From NCBI GenBank assembly GCA_964519955.1, contig CAZFLM010000062.1, positions 1 to 40,922 of the forward strand: DNA of 40,922 bases, given 5' to 3'. The position numbers were made by a program, and so were the translations under genes. The DNA comes from CAZFLM01 sp964519955. GTDB taxonomy: Bacteria; Armatimonadota; Chthonomonadetes; Chthonomonadales; CAJBBX01. The notes under the pieces were generated by a model, which searched no databases, was not told the origin of the DNA, and was given only the letters and a program-made list of their open reading frames with translations. How positions within the stretch are numbered: the stretch's first letter is position 1; each line of letters starts with the position of its first letter. Below, in pieces: positions 9,201-16,902 of the stretch.

Positions 9201-11558
9201 TAGATCGGGCGCCTTCGTCGTGTAGTTCGGCGTCGTGCCCGTGACATCGCCGTCGATTCCCTGCGTCTGCACGTTGTTCTCGGAATCGGGCAGCCAATTC
9301 GGATCGTCCCACAGGCCGTCCAGAGCGCCGTCGGCCAGCCTCTGCTGCGGATCGGGCAGCGGACTCGTCGAGACGTTGGCCGGGTTGGACACGGACGGGT
9401 ACACCCAGTAGGGCGTCGTCAGCGTGCTCGTTCGAGAGGTCGCGGCGCCCGGCATCAGCGGATCGCCATTCGAGTCCTGGTCGGGCCCGATCGCATCCAG
9501 CGCCCACACATGCCCGTCGGTCGTGCCGAAGTAGACGACCGACCGCACCTTGCCCGACGGCCACTTCACGCGGGCAACGCACGGCGCGGCAGTGACCCCC
9601 GACGTCGAGTGCGACTCCGACACGAACTGCATCGCGTCGGCCACCACCGAGCGGCTCAGAGTGGCGTCGTCGGAGGGCACCAGGTTGTCCAGCACCACCT
9701 TCGCCACGTTCGATGGGAACCTGACGCCGGTCGCGAGGGTGCGCCACATGCCGTTGGACGTCAGCGGTGTGCCCGTAACCGTGTCGACCGCCGTATTCCG
9801 CTGGTCGAGGTAGTAGTCCAGAACGCCCGTGTCGGAGTAGATCTGGTAATGGGCCTTCTTGGTATAGTGGATGCCGCCGCCGGTGTCGCCGCCCGGTATC
9901 CACACCAGCACCGTGTAGGTGCCCGTGCCGTACACCGTCTTCTTCCAGGTCGCCGACTGGTCCGCCGTGGTGGCGCCGACAGCCCACTGGTAGCTGGTGC
10001 CGTAGGGCTGATGGTCCAGGTTCGCCAACTGCGACCAGCCCGCCGAGGTCACGAACTCCCCGTTCGGATCCTGCGGGTATGCCGTGTCGTCAATGGTGGC
10101 CGCGCTGACCGGAGTCGTCCATGCAGGGAAACGCCATCGCAACTGACCGTACCGGTTGCGCGACTTGTCGGTCTTGTTGAAGTAGTCCTGCATGCAGTAG
10201 AACACGGCAGACCGGATGCTCTGGCTCGGATCGAACACGATGGGGTTCGAGTCCTTGTCGTACGCGCTGGTCGGATCCAGCAGCACGCCGGTCGAGCCGA
10301 CCGAGGTGCTGTAGTTGGTCGCCGTCGGGAACAGGATGCCCGGCCCACTCGTCTCGTCGCGCCCGTAGTAGGTGAGCTGGTAGTACTCGTTGACCGACGC
10401 GTTGCTGACCCCGTTCGGCGGGAACACGGCAGAGGCCGCCGACGCATGGATATCGCCGCGCAGGGCCTCCGGCACGAGCCGCACAGCGTCGGCCACCACG
10501 ATCGACTTGATGCCGCTCGAGCCGGGCTGATCGTCGGGCGTGACGTTGTAGAGCGTTACGGTGATCGGGCAGTACGGATTGGTGTTCGCGTCGAACGCCT
10601 TCGTCGGATCCTTCAGGCCGTACGGGAAGTAGCGGTCGTCCGCCGAGTCCGTCCTGATGCGCTTCCAGTACCCGCCCGTCTCCGAGAAGTCCATCATGAA
10701 GATGCGGCTGGTCTTGGGATCGTTGACGTCCGCGCCCCAGCTCACGCGCACCATCACGTGCTGCGTGTTCGGACGCGCCGTGGCAGAGTTGGAGTTCTCG
10801 AGAGTGCCGCTGGCCGGGAACCGGATGTAGGCGGCATAGCGCTGGTTGGGAACGAGCTTGCACCGGTTCGCGTCGCTGCCCACGTCGACCGTGCCCTGCA
10901 GCGTGCCGGCAGGGTAGCGCGTGCCGAAGGTCCACCGCGCAAACGCCGGAGCCGCCTTGAGCGCATCGTCGATCTGCTTGTAGATGGCGGCGGAGGCATC
11001 GTTGTTCGCCGAGGAGAGGTTCGGCAGCGTCTCCAGCGTGTCAACGCCGATGGTCGCCAGCGTCGAATCCGTGACAGCGTCGATGTAGACGTAGTCGCCG
11101 ACCTTGCTGGCGGTGAAGTCGCTGGGAGGCCACGCCCCCGACATCCGCCTGGAGACCGCTGGATAGACCCACGAACCCTTCAGCCCGAATGTCTTGAGGA
11201 TGGTACCGTCGGCCTGCACTGCCGGGTAGTCGCGGTCATCCCAGGTGCTCTCAGCGCCGCTCTTCGTCGGGAACAGCGTGGCCGAGGCCAGCACCGTGTT
11301 GTCGGACACCATCTCCGCAGGCATGTCGCGGGAGGCCGGATAGACCCACGATGGGCCGAGCTGCGGCCATACCGACTGGTCAGCCGTGTTCGACTGGTCC
11401 GGCAAGATGCCGGCATCCGAGTTGCCGCCCGTTCGCTGCGGGTTGCCGCGATGCGTGAGCCAGTCGCTGACCGTCAGCAACTGCCCCTGCGCCGGACTGC
11501 ACAAGCCTAGCCCGAAGGCTGCCGCGATGACACCGAGATGTCTGCAAACGTGTCGCAT
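3207..11558 (-). CDS. Giant secreted multidomain propeller protein (PilY1-like candidate, 2783 aa)
   Basis: The start at 11558 (MRHVCRHLG...) follows AGGGTGAT at good spacing and opens a signal peptide; likely cleavage is after AQG at residue 25. An upstream in-frame start at 11618 would bury that signal. Two golvesin-like domains lie near residues 208-360 and 520-645, each ending in the family's signature (VVADAVRLV and VVADAMQFV). A PQQ-type beta-propeller (about 670-1150) has blade motifs GHVWALDA, GRIYALDPVG, GRVYCIAMPP and GTVHGLDA. WVYP-type motifs recur through the N-terminal half. A CARDB-like strand set (FTVRNQGNVNLINLRV) is near 1780. From about 2080 to the end, an FW...LFY repeat recurs (DLILFWAS, RTWLFWQG, RNYLFWHG, KVWVFWTS), suggesting a second propeller. 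There is no membrane anchor or sorting signal, and I see no VWA MIDAS motif. Position behind the pseudopilins and the propeller suggest a pilus-tip adhesin; this is inference. Confidence 0.75.
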   Translation of the reverse strand: MRHVCRHLGVIAAAFGLGLCSPAQGQLLTVSDWLTHRGNPQRTGGNSDAGILPDQSNTADQSVWPQLGPSWVYPASRDMPAEMVSDNTVLASATLFPTKSGAESTWDDRDYPAVQADGTILKTFGLKGSWVYPAVSRRMSGAWPPSDFTASKVGDYVYIDAVTDSTLATIGVDTLETLPNLSSANNDASAAIYKQIDDALKAAPAFARWTFGTRYPAGTLQGTVDVGSDANRCKLVPNQRYAAYIRFPASGTLENSNSATARPNTQHVMVRVSWGADVNDPKTSRIFMMDFSETGGYWKRIRTDSADDRYFPYGLKDPTKAFDANTNPYCPITVTLYNVTPDDQPGSSGIKSIVVADAVRLVPEALRGDIHASAASAVFPPNGVSNASVNEYYQLTYYGRDETSGPGILFPTATNYSTSVGSTGVLLDPTSAYDKDSNPIVFDPSQSIRSAVFYCMQDYFNKTDKSRNRYGQLRWRFPAWTTPVSAATIDDTAYPQDPNGEFVTSAGWSQLANLDHQPYGTSYQWAVGATTADQSATWKKTVYGTGTYTVLVWIPGGDTGGGIHYTKKAHYQIYSDTGVLDYYLDQRNTAVDTVTGTPLTSNGMWRTLATGVRFPSNVAKVVLDNLVPSDDATLSRSVVADAMQFVSESHSTSGVTAAPCVARVKWPSGKVRSVVYFGTTDGHVWALDAIGPDQDSNGDPLMPGAATSRTSTLTTPYWVYPSVSNPANVSTSPLPDPQQRLADGALDGLWDDPNWLPDSENNVQTQGIDGDVTGTTPNYTTKAPDLAAFSASPVFVETATRNVDLSYTYKQFLVIGNVNGRIYALDPVGRTSGGEPYSVTIASGDYPGVPGTTRRVMTWPTIARDKWLDKGGRQAGGSFSKYTDDNFGSQCEVLASPTVNKTSTPVDPSTGASVSDQIIACFANYASDGTGRVCAVDLADLRPSDRIANPNNDGESLWQFPEEDATGVAPITQPGAITTGGKFVFSAGGRVYCIAMPPATTTISGKTVMQPEWTYPYASAPGDPSETRPNDQQANENSFTAPIFRTGLTNVNSGNDVVFVGNRDGTVHGLDATSTGNPVAGPTVLFTSVTRGTSRASAIFMNSLPPQPTFSTSTAVPPTPSVPVVNNQAKPAIMLPNDAGGMVAFSPEDSGKIMWRLFDSGTGRVPVTQSDTSGNSVTTAVATSSAYRGADAILANGWVYNGDEGNQDIGEINGQMRAYADTQVTGGMSTPDEPYYPPGGDANGSLDLRLVELWNGVEDDATTPYQYFGSTDATRWVSPYDAWVDGKRKADNLTPPGMVVYEWGDDIVVAAWGAYTGNILPTVTFTLQGGSQTVAPVTVGAIRDRKWDSGGLTIEGVGTALGWVAKATFPFRKPSDTNDQAPGRKYTVQVRAQLSASSGAIFTTNQLMPGQAYVTKTSANPPSGQDENTPVTGTARLMAVAHPLAITTVGVPSDPSAAGSMGWYSFVTNTSYTQLMANGNRLSLISGSSISLDSKAKGLVAPVGFLPHGSSGTYLGGDGRALLMIADRSSLWKRNDPLGNVRVERKGLEWGWNSNDSSLSTLQKNTGNVMNPLPWETFPLKYPNTSADYPDMDLTRTTLRAGTIDMARSGVTLPLPTITKDTSGVITAKTLRPQTIDMTVSVPRYQSANINHWYTDINNEKQKNLAGPPYAANPSPSAGYYGNIAVYVGTGSASRYRGTSFSAQQQVATGTSREDVYREFMVGVGVPPDINLRTEEQTIDLGNEAHGLGFAPGIPFAPSGIGPYPVADNNNYDRFFAPFTVRNQGNVNLINLRVAKVVGAEANIANPASWLALQSDQVDAVVALLGGGLVWMRPFNVVGPVAAGNRGVVTTLDHSRRSGAYDLETDYSAAPYGSTNLWPFNSSNPYVTSGNVLGWPAGTEARPTLNKPRPGDVSATTMSVPAVAYGDPDDFLSGKGDTRPKIGVAVPVGTPAGTYSAKVYVYEDSYPEQWIAYAGGSGGPLNGYASGSGGLNDGILNGALTPVAGRLTGAPLEAVVQNPFTLKVTVREARLTNEQPGTKLVPGPDIGNYWQIDARNGAVPLGANFAPAAVRDAATGDLILFWASNRQWSGSSWVAPTVQDTPVSLFFSQLNSVSGSGLFDWRYETGGTRWWNPVANNASYPDIASSTEWFPSTEVSGQPWLPAVPGTLVPSGVAGLPMTRHGSPALVQDESSPRRTWLFWQGYAYKNMGDGSSAYNLDSRTFYAQVSKGNNGVWAPAAMAPSSGPLSFRNDPQLAKMSPKPMMLVDQGGTSRNYLFWHGAGAGGNRLFYNLANGNLTALTPAAWQTDVALATPGGLQSVSDPTPVRRTVWWDTRVTPRWITDTSTVSGGSFGRFVTAYDVDPDLGSASSALVDAIDLMYTAVSPRRKQPETFMTRYRVLDNGRLQVMALPPVENELMVRDGTTNTWMSRDVAWLYRGTSGYTDGNGHPWMMIKVNGQEANQVSGVQYDSTTGRLVFQAASVSLNGGRTLSGLISVDPQLGTVTFLDAAPGLGDSVTISYIPQTMRVNVTRNEAGVVCAPSGWENDPGVAPKPYVAASGGNSEPCSFLDTYPNPRWVQNADAFFRVNGQPTQSAGETQVTRLWTLFRKTGTSTSASALFYSARRLMVRLPRGVVRTLTDSGTYTIAGNIVVTGNRGPYEVDWIRGRVYFTQVDEGNLVNITFAYGRDSTSGALQTVSAGAYRVGWGDEISVGSLPIGSALGAGTDQTTSEVLLPTEAAVNEGQVSAFRDPVEAKVWVFWTSTRSGTTDLYNMTLSPQFYLQPAN

Positions 11559-11628
11559 GGTGCGATCACCCTGGTTCTTGTGGACGCCGCCCCGCCTCGC
11601 GAAGACGCGGGCCGGCAATCCGGACTAT

Positions 11629-11652
11629 CCGCCTGCCTGAGACGACAGGCGG
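11629..11652 (-). other. 7-bp hairpin between the two giant-protein genes
   Basis: CCGCCTG (11629-11635) and CAGGCGG (11646-11652) are inverted repeats with a 10-nt loop, lying 71-94 nt upstream of the giant gene's start. It could act in the leader of that gene or stabilise the processed mRNA. Confidence 0.35.
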
Positions 11653-11674
11653 CAGAGGGTTGTCAGGTTGTTTC

Positions 11675-11714
11675 GCGCGCGGCCGGGTTCGGTCGAGCCC
11701 GCCGGGCCGCGCGC
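11675..11714 (-). other. Long GC-rich hairpin directly after the 1698-aa protein gene
   Basis: GCGCGCGGCC (11675-11684) pairs with GGCCGCGCGC (11705-11714). Inside the loop, GGGTTC and GAGCCC form a second stem capped by GGTC, leaving a 4-nt bulge. It begins 16 nt after the stop codon. There is no U-tract on the minus strand. Likely roles are partial termination or 3'-end protection between two very long cistrons. Confidence 0.5.
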
Positions 11715-11730
11715 GCTCTCGAGTGCGAGC

Positions 11731-14700
11731 CTACTGCGGCCGATCCGCCGAAGCCGGCTGCTCCAGAACGGAGGATGAGGTCGCGCGGGTCGGATCGCCG
11801 ATCAGCCGGCTGAAGCCCTTGAACCCGCCCGAATTCACCGGGACCTCGTTCGGAATACGCCGCACGATGCTCGCCGCTGGGTTCGCCACAAGCGTACCGG
11901 CGCCTGCGTTGAAGATGTAGTCCGGCTGGTAGCCGAACCCCAGGATGCCCGCCGCGGCAGGCCGCAGCCCGAGGCTGAACAGAGCCGGGTTGAGCACGAA
12001 CACCTCGCCCTGCGTCCTCGTCCGCACATCCAGCGCCGCCTTCTCCGCATCGTTCCCGCCGAACACCGTCGGATCGTCGTCGCCGCTGTAGCGGTTGACG
12101 ATCAAGAACTGGTGCAGGGCAGGCGTCGCCGCCACCACCGCGTTCCCCGCACCGGCGTTCAGGCGCCGGATGCTCGATGCCTGCAGGCGCTTGCCGGTCA
12201 TCAGGTAGTAGTCCTGCGCCGTCAGCAGCCACTCGACATCCAGGACGGTCTCCGTGAACCCGTCGGCCCGCGCCACGAACTGCGGACGAGCCTGGTAGCA
12301 GCCATTCGCGTCGCAGCACAGGACCTTCAGCATGGGCGTGCCGTTCGTCACCTCGATGAAGTACGACACGTACGTCGGGGCGACCACGGGCATCGACCAG
12401 TAGTCGGCGTCATTGCCGGGATCCGGCGCCGCAACCAGCGGAATCCGGATGCGGTTGATCACGCCGAGCGCCGTACCGTCCTCCTTCAGCACCACCAAGG
12501 AGCCGCCCGGCCCGGCCGTCGTCTCGCCGAAGGCCGCAGCCGATCTCGCCGGGGTGGCAGGGTCCACGAGACGCGCGTTGTCGATGGCGGCGAGCGTCAG
12601 GTACCGAACCACCGCGCCCGTCTGCCAGGCTGTGGGGAGAATGGAATCCGCGACCGTCAGCCGCACAGTGCCACGATACCGGTATCGCTTGTTCTGGCTT
12701 CCGTAGGTGCTGCTGACGAAGTTCACCTGGCGGCGCAGCGTGAACGACAGCGGACTGCCGCTCGCATCGTTCGGAGTCACCACGCGCCCCGCGGAGTCGT
12801 ACACATCGACGACCTCGATCACCCGGTAGTTCCCGGTGTCGGCGATCAGATAGTGGACCACGAAGCCCGGCTGATCGTACCGGTACGTCATACCCATCAC
12901 CTGGAACCAGCTCGTCAGGTTCGGGAAGAACTCCGTCCAGAAGGCGCAGTCCGTCGGCTCATTGAGGGACAGCGGGTCGCCCGCACGCAGCACGTGCTTG
13001 AACGAGTCGTAGAACTCGGAGATCTCCCAAGCCACGTTGCCGCCCCGGTCGACCTGCAGCACCCGGTTGTTGCCGGTGTCCACCACCATCAGGTCGTTCA
13101 GACTCACGTGCCGCACAACCGACGGGCGAGCCCAGGGCACTGTCTTGACCACCTGAACGCCCGTTCGGCTGCCTGGGTTCGACGGCACCACATTGCCGCT
13201 GTTCGGATCGGTCAGGTATACGGGCAGATCGCCTCCGGCTACGCTGTAGCTTCGGCTGCCCTCGCACACCCACACCGCCTCGCCGGCCGCGTTCACCTCG
13301 ATCAGCCGCCTCGCGTCCGCGACGACCGTCATCGTGTCCTCGAACGACCGCATGCCGCCCAGCGAGTTCACCGCGAGAAGGTTGCCGCTGCCCGCCGGCG
13401 GAACCATCACCGGCCCGGCGGTCGTCGGCGAGATCCACCGCAGGTGTCCCGTCTGCTCGGTGCCGCTGGCGAAGACGCCCGTGTAGATCGGCACCTGGCT
13501 GCCTGGCCCCTGGACCGACGGATCGTTGGCGCCAGGGTCCGCATCGAACGACAGGACGCACCCATTCTCCCAGCCGACCCAGATCACCGTGCCTTGCACC
13601 GAGGGGCCGGACGTCGCGCGCCCGATCGACGTCGACTGGATCGTCGGCGACGTGATGCTGAACGACACGCTCGACGGCAGCACCAGATCCGCCGGAATAA
13701 CCACGTACCACAACAGGTTGTCCAGGGTGCCGGCGGGCGCAATCCGAGTGGACACGCCGAAGGACTGGTAGTCCGGGTTGTCCGTTACCAGCATCTCGCC
13801 CTCGGTGCCGATCTGCACGATGAACGGCAGCGACGTCCCACCGCACTCGGCGGGCAACTGGCCCTTGGCGAACGAGTTGATCTTGATGGTCCCCGAAGCG
13901 GTGTCGATGCCGAGCTGCGCCTGCGGGATATCGATCATGGGCGGCGCACTGGCCGAGGGCTGCGCGAACACGTTCGGCTGCCGAACCCGAACCGCCGTGT
14001 TGGGCGACGAGATCGGCGAGCCAGTCTCGATCGTGATGATCGGGTTCGCGCGGAACGCGCACAACAGCGACACGGCAGTCCCGCCGGTTCCGCTCGGGTT
14101 CGCCCGTACGTTGGCGGTCGCCACGGCGTACACAACGTCGTTGCGGACGGCTGGGGAGCCGATGAACCGGACATCGCACACGTACTGCCCGACCCCGGCG
14201 ATCGTCTGGTCGGTCTGCTTGATCCTCGGGGTCAGGCTGATGGTCGTGCCGGCCACCTGCGTGTCCACCCCGTTGTGCACCGGATACGACCACTTGATGG
14301 CCGTCTGGGTGCCGGCCTCCTTGGCCGCGGTCAGCGTGCTCGTGCCCGGCCCCGCGCCGCTGGTTCCGGCGGTCAGAAGCGCGTTGTAGTACTCGATATC
14401 GGTAGGCGCGAGAGCCGGCGGACCGCCCATAGCGTAGTTGCCGGCGTTGGCGCGCTCAGGAACCACGAGCGCGGACCGAATGTTCACCTTCTGCGCTGCG
14501 GTGACGCTCGAGGCAGGCGCCCAGTCCAGCGTGTAGTCGGCATAGAGCTGGCCCAGCGCCGGGTCCAGCGCACCCACCACGACTCGGACCTCGTTGTTCT
14601 CCCACAGGATGGTGTACTCATTGGCGCCCGGCGACGAGGCCGTCGTGTACTTCAGCTCGACCGTCGTCGTCCCATTGCGGTTGTACACCCGAGGACGCAG

Positions 14701-16827
14701 GTTCGCGTTGTCGTCGCCGTTCTGCCCGTACACCCACCACCATCCCGTGGATCGCGTGCAGCGGTACTTGCGGGTGGTGCCCGTGTAGGCCAGCGGCTCG
14801 CCCTTCGCGCCGAAGAGGATCGTCGAGAGCGACGCGGGCCGGCCGCCCGCAGCCCCGGTCCCCGCCATCTGGCAAGAGATGACCTTGTCGATGGCCCCCG
14901 TGGTTTCGTCGCGGATGTACCCGACCGTCGGAGTGGTCCAGAACTCCGGCAGCGTCACCGAGGTGTCTGGCACCATGGACTCCGCCGAGCCGGACGATGA
15001 ACTCAGCGAGCGCCCGAGGTGGAACGCGCTCGTGCCGCTGCGCGGATCGATGGCAGCTATGCGCCCGCCGTTGCTCGTGTTCAGCGCGACGAACACGACG
15101 CCCTCCGCCCAAGCCGCCGCCGGCACCGGCGGCACCTGGCCGCCCGGGTTGCTGGCTGACGACAGCGCGTAGGGGATCGCGCCCGAGGTGTTCGCCGAGA
15201 CCACCCAGTCAACGTTGGTGGCGGGCGCCAGCGGGAGCCCCGACGTCGAGGCCCGTGGCAGGGCCCGCGCCGCGACCACCGTGCCGTCCGACAGGACGAC
15301 CACCACGAGGTCGCGATCAAGCGGGTTGGCGAACGCGCCGGGGGAGCCCCCGCCGGTGAACGTTGGATCGTAGAACTGCACGATCGTCGGAGCCGATGCG
15401 CCACGCACATTGGTGCCGAGCCCCTTCAGATCGAGCCGCCACAGTTCGTCGTAGGGCGCGCCCAGGATGTAGTCCTGCACCCCGTCATCGGTGTTGCCGT
15501 CGTTGTCCAGGTCCTCGCCCGGCGAGGCATTGAAGCAGTGCAGCACGCACGCGGTGTCGACGAAGTAGACACAGTGCTTGTAGAGAGCGACGCCCCCGAC
15601 GTTCAGGCCGCCGTTGGGCGGTGTCGGGCTCCACTTCTCCTCCAGCGCCGACGCGAGACGCTCGCTCGTGCCGCCGGAACGGCGCACGTCCGTCAGCGGC
15701 GTCGTGTGCGCCGACGCCCAGGAGACCATGTTGTACAGGAACTTCAGGTCCCTGGGGTGCGCGCCCTGAAGCGACTCACCGCTGATGGCCGCGCTGTTGC
15801 CGCCGTAGCCCGCGTTCCAGCCGCCAACGTAGTCGTTCACCGCGCAGCCGCTGTCCATCGCGGACATCACCAGGCGCCCGGCGCCAAGCTGCCCGGCCAG
15901 CACGTAGGGGCGCCACCCAGAGTTCGGGAGCACCTCGCTCGATGCGGCCAGACCACGGCTGTTCCACACGACGGGAACCATGAACGAACCGCCTGGCGGA
16001 TTCGCGGCATCGCGCCCGGGCGCGGCATCGACCTGCGTCGGGTCGGCCGGGTTCGATCGATCGTTGTACAGGTAGTACCCACCCACGAACTTGTCGCCCA
16101 TATACTGGACTTCTTCGCGCGTGAGGGCGTACGGGTACGTCAGCAGAGGATGGTTCGGCGCACCGATGACCGCTCCCGACGACGCGCCGCCGCCGTTGGC
16201 GAACTGCACGTCGATCAGGAACGGATTGCCGGCCGTCAGGGTGAACCCGCCGCAGTTGTCCAGCCACAGCGTGCCCCCGCCGTCCACGAACCGGCGCAGC
16301 CTCACGATCTGGTCGGTCGTGAAGTTCACATTCGCCTTGTGCGTGTGAATGTACAGCAGGTCGAACTGAGCCAGGTCCTCCGAGGTGACGTTGTCGAGAT
16401 CCACCTCCCAGTAGCAGCCCATGTTCTTCGTGACCCGGGCGCCGATCTGGAAGAGGCTGTACTCCGCCGTGCCGGACTGGAACGCCGGATCGCCCTGCTG
16501 CCTCGTGGCGTTATAGGTCATCTTCACCCGGTTCTTCCAGCGGGCGAGGATGTTGCCGGTGATGACGGACGGCGCCAGCGGGTTCGTCAGCTCAACCCCG
16601 CTGGGCTTCAAGTCCGTGCGCGCGTCCAGCACGTAGAACACGTGCGGATCGGGATTCTCGTTCCCGTAGGTCCCGCCCATGTCGACCGCCGAACTCACCA
16701 ACACGCCAACGCGAATCACCTGCCGCTGCGAGACGTAGGCATCCGCGTCGGCCCGTGCTCGGTCGATGCCCGAGCAGCAACCGACGGCAGCGCCGGCCAG
16801 TGCAAGCAGGAGGAGTCGTCTCATCAT
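11731..16827 (-). CDS. Large exported protein with DUF4159-like and propeller regions, candidate lipoprotein (1698 aa)
   Basis: The ATG at 16827 is preceded by GAGGTGAT; an in-frame start at 16875 would add 16 Arg-rich residues in front of the signal. The N-terminus (MMRRLLLLALAGAAVGC) is an export signal ending in a weak lipobox AVGC, so lipidation is possible but not certain. Around residues 90-230 there is a DUF4159/GATase-like region with DLLYIHTHKANVNFT and LRRFVDGGGTLWLDNCGGF. A PQQ-like propeller stretch follows (about 400-640: VLHCFNAS, ELWRLDLKG, GGRIAAIDPRSG). Directly after one of its strands lies a calcium-type loop, DLDNDGNTDDGV (near 440). NHL-like repeats lie near 1245-1340 (VVDTGNNRVLQVD, IADTGNYRVIEVV). 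It sits between the PilX-like pseudopilin and the giant propeller protein. A surface or tip-complex role is inferred from that position; no enzyme motif is evident. Confidence 0.7.
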   Translation of the reverse strand: MMRRLLLLALAGAAVGCCSGIDRARADADAYVSQRQVIRVGVLVSSAVDMGGTYGNENPDPHVFYVLDARTDLKPSGVELTNPLAPSVITGNILARWKNRVKMTYNATRQQGDPAFQSGTAEYSLFQIGARVTKNMGCYWEVDLDNVTSEDLAQFDLLYIHTHKANVNFTTDQIVRLRRFVDGGGTLWLDNCGGFTLTAGNPFLIDVQFANGGGASSGAVIGAPNHPLLTYPYALTREEVQYMGDKFVGGYYLYNDRSNPADPTQVDAAPGRDAANPPGGSFMVPVVWNSRGLAASSEVLPNSGWRPYVLAGQLGAGRLVMSAMDSGCAVNDYVGGWNAGYGGNSAAISGESLQGAHPRDLKFLYNMVSWASAHTTPLTDVRRSGGTSERLASALEEKWSPTPPNGGLNVGGVALYKHCVYFVDTACVLHCFNASPGEDLDNDGNTDDGVQDYILGAPYDELWRLDLKGLGTNVRGASAPTIVQFYDPTFTGGGSPGAFANPLDRDLVVVVLSDGTVVAARALPRASTSGLPLAPATNVDWVVSANTSGAIPYALSSASNPGGQVPPVPAAAWAEGVVFVALNTSNGGRIAAIDPRSGTSAFHLGRSLSSSSGSAESMVPDTSVTLPEFWTTPTVGYIRDETTGAIDKVISCQMAGTGAAGGRPASLSTILFGAKGEPLAYTGTTRKYRCTRSTGWWWVYGQNGDDNANLRPRVYNRNGTTTVELKYTTASSPGANEYTILWENNEVRVVVGALDPALGQLYADYTLDWAPASSVTAAQKVNIRSALVVPERANAGNYAMGGPPALAPTDIEYYNALLTAGTSGAGPGTSTLTAAKEAGTQTAIKWSYPVHNGVDTQVAGTTISLTPRIKQTDQTIAGVGQYVCDVRFIGSPAVRNDVVYAVATANVRANPSGTGGTAVSLLCAFRANPIITIETGSPISSPNTAVRVRQPNVFAQPSASAPPMIDIPQAQLGIDTASGTIKINSFAKGQLPAECGGTSLPFIVQIGTEGEMLVTDNPDYQSFGVSTRIAPAGTLDNLLWYVVIPADLVLPSSVSFSITSPTIQSTSIGRATSGPSVQGTVIWVGWENGCVLSFDADPGANDPSVQGPGSQVPIYTGVFASGTEQTGHLRWISPTTAGPVMVPPAGSGNLLAVNSLGGMRSFEDTMTVVADARRLIEVNAAGEAVWVCEGSRSYSVAGGDLPVYLTDPNSGNVVPSNPGSRTGVQVVKTVPWARPSVVRHVSLNDLMVVDTGNNRVLQVDRGGNVAWEISEFYDSFKHVLRAGDPLSLNEPTDCAFWTEFFPNLTSWFQVMGMTYRYDQPGFVVHYLIADTGNYRVIEVVDVYDSAGRVVTPNDASGSPLSFTLRRQVNFVSSTYGSQNKRYRYRGTVRLTVADSILPTAWQTGAVVRYLTLAAIDNARLVDPATPARSAAAFGETTAGPGGSLVVLKEDGTALGVINRIRIPLVAAPDPGNDADYWSMPVVAPTYVSYFIEVTNGTPMLKVLCCDANGCYQARPQFVARADGFTETVLDVEWLLTAQDYYLMTGKRLQASSIRRLNAGAGNAVVAATPALHQFLIVNRYSGDDDPTVFGGNDAEKAALDVRTRTQGEVFVLNPALFSLGLRPAAAGILGFGYQPDYIFNAGAGTLVANPAASIVRRIPNEVPVNSGGFKGFSRLIGDPTRATSSSVLEQPASADRPQ

Positions 16828-16902
16828 GGTGCTATCACCTCGCCGCGGCGTGCGGCGCCGAAGCGTCTCTCGCACAGGTGCCGTTCCACGCGGCTATGAG
16901 CG

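Noticed and set aside
3207..16827. The two giant genes as one broken gene
   Set aside because: Each has its own ribosome-binding site and signal peptide, and a 172-nt gap with hairpins lies between them. There is no overlapping homologous junction.
3207..16827. A von Willebrand A domain as in PilY1
   Set aside because: I could not find a convincing DxSxS metal-site motif with following Thr/Asp in either giant protein.
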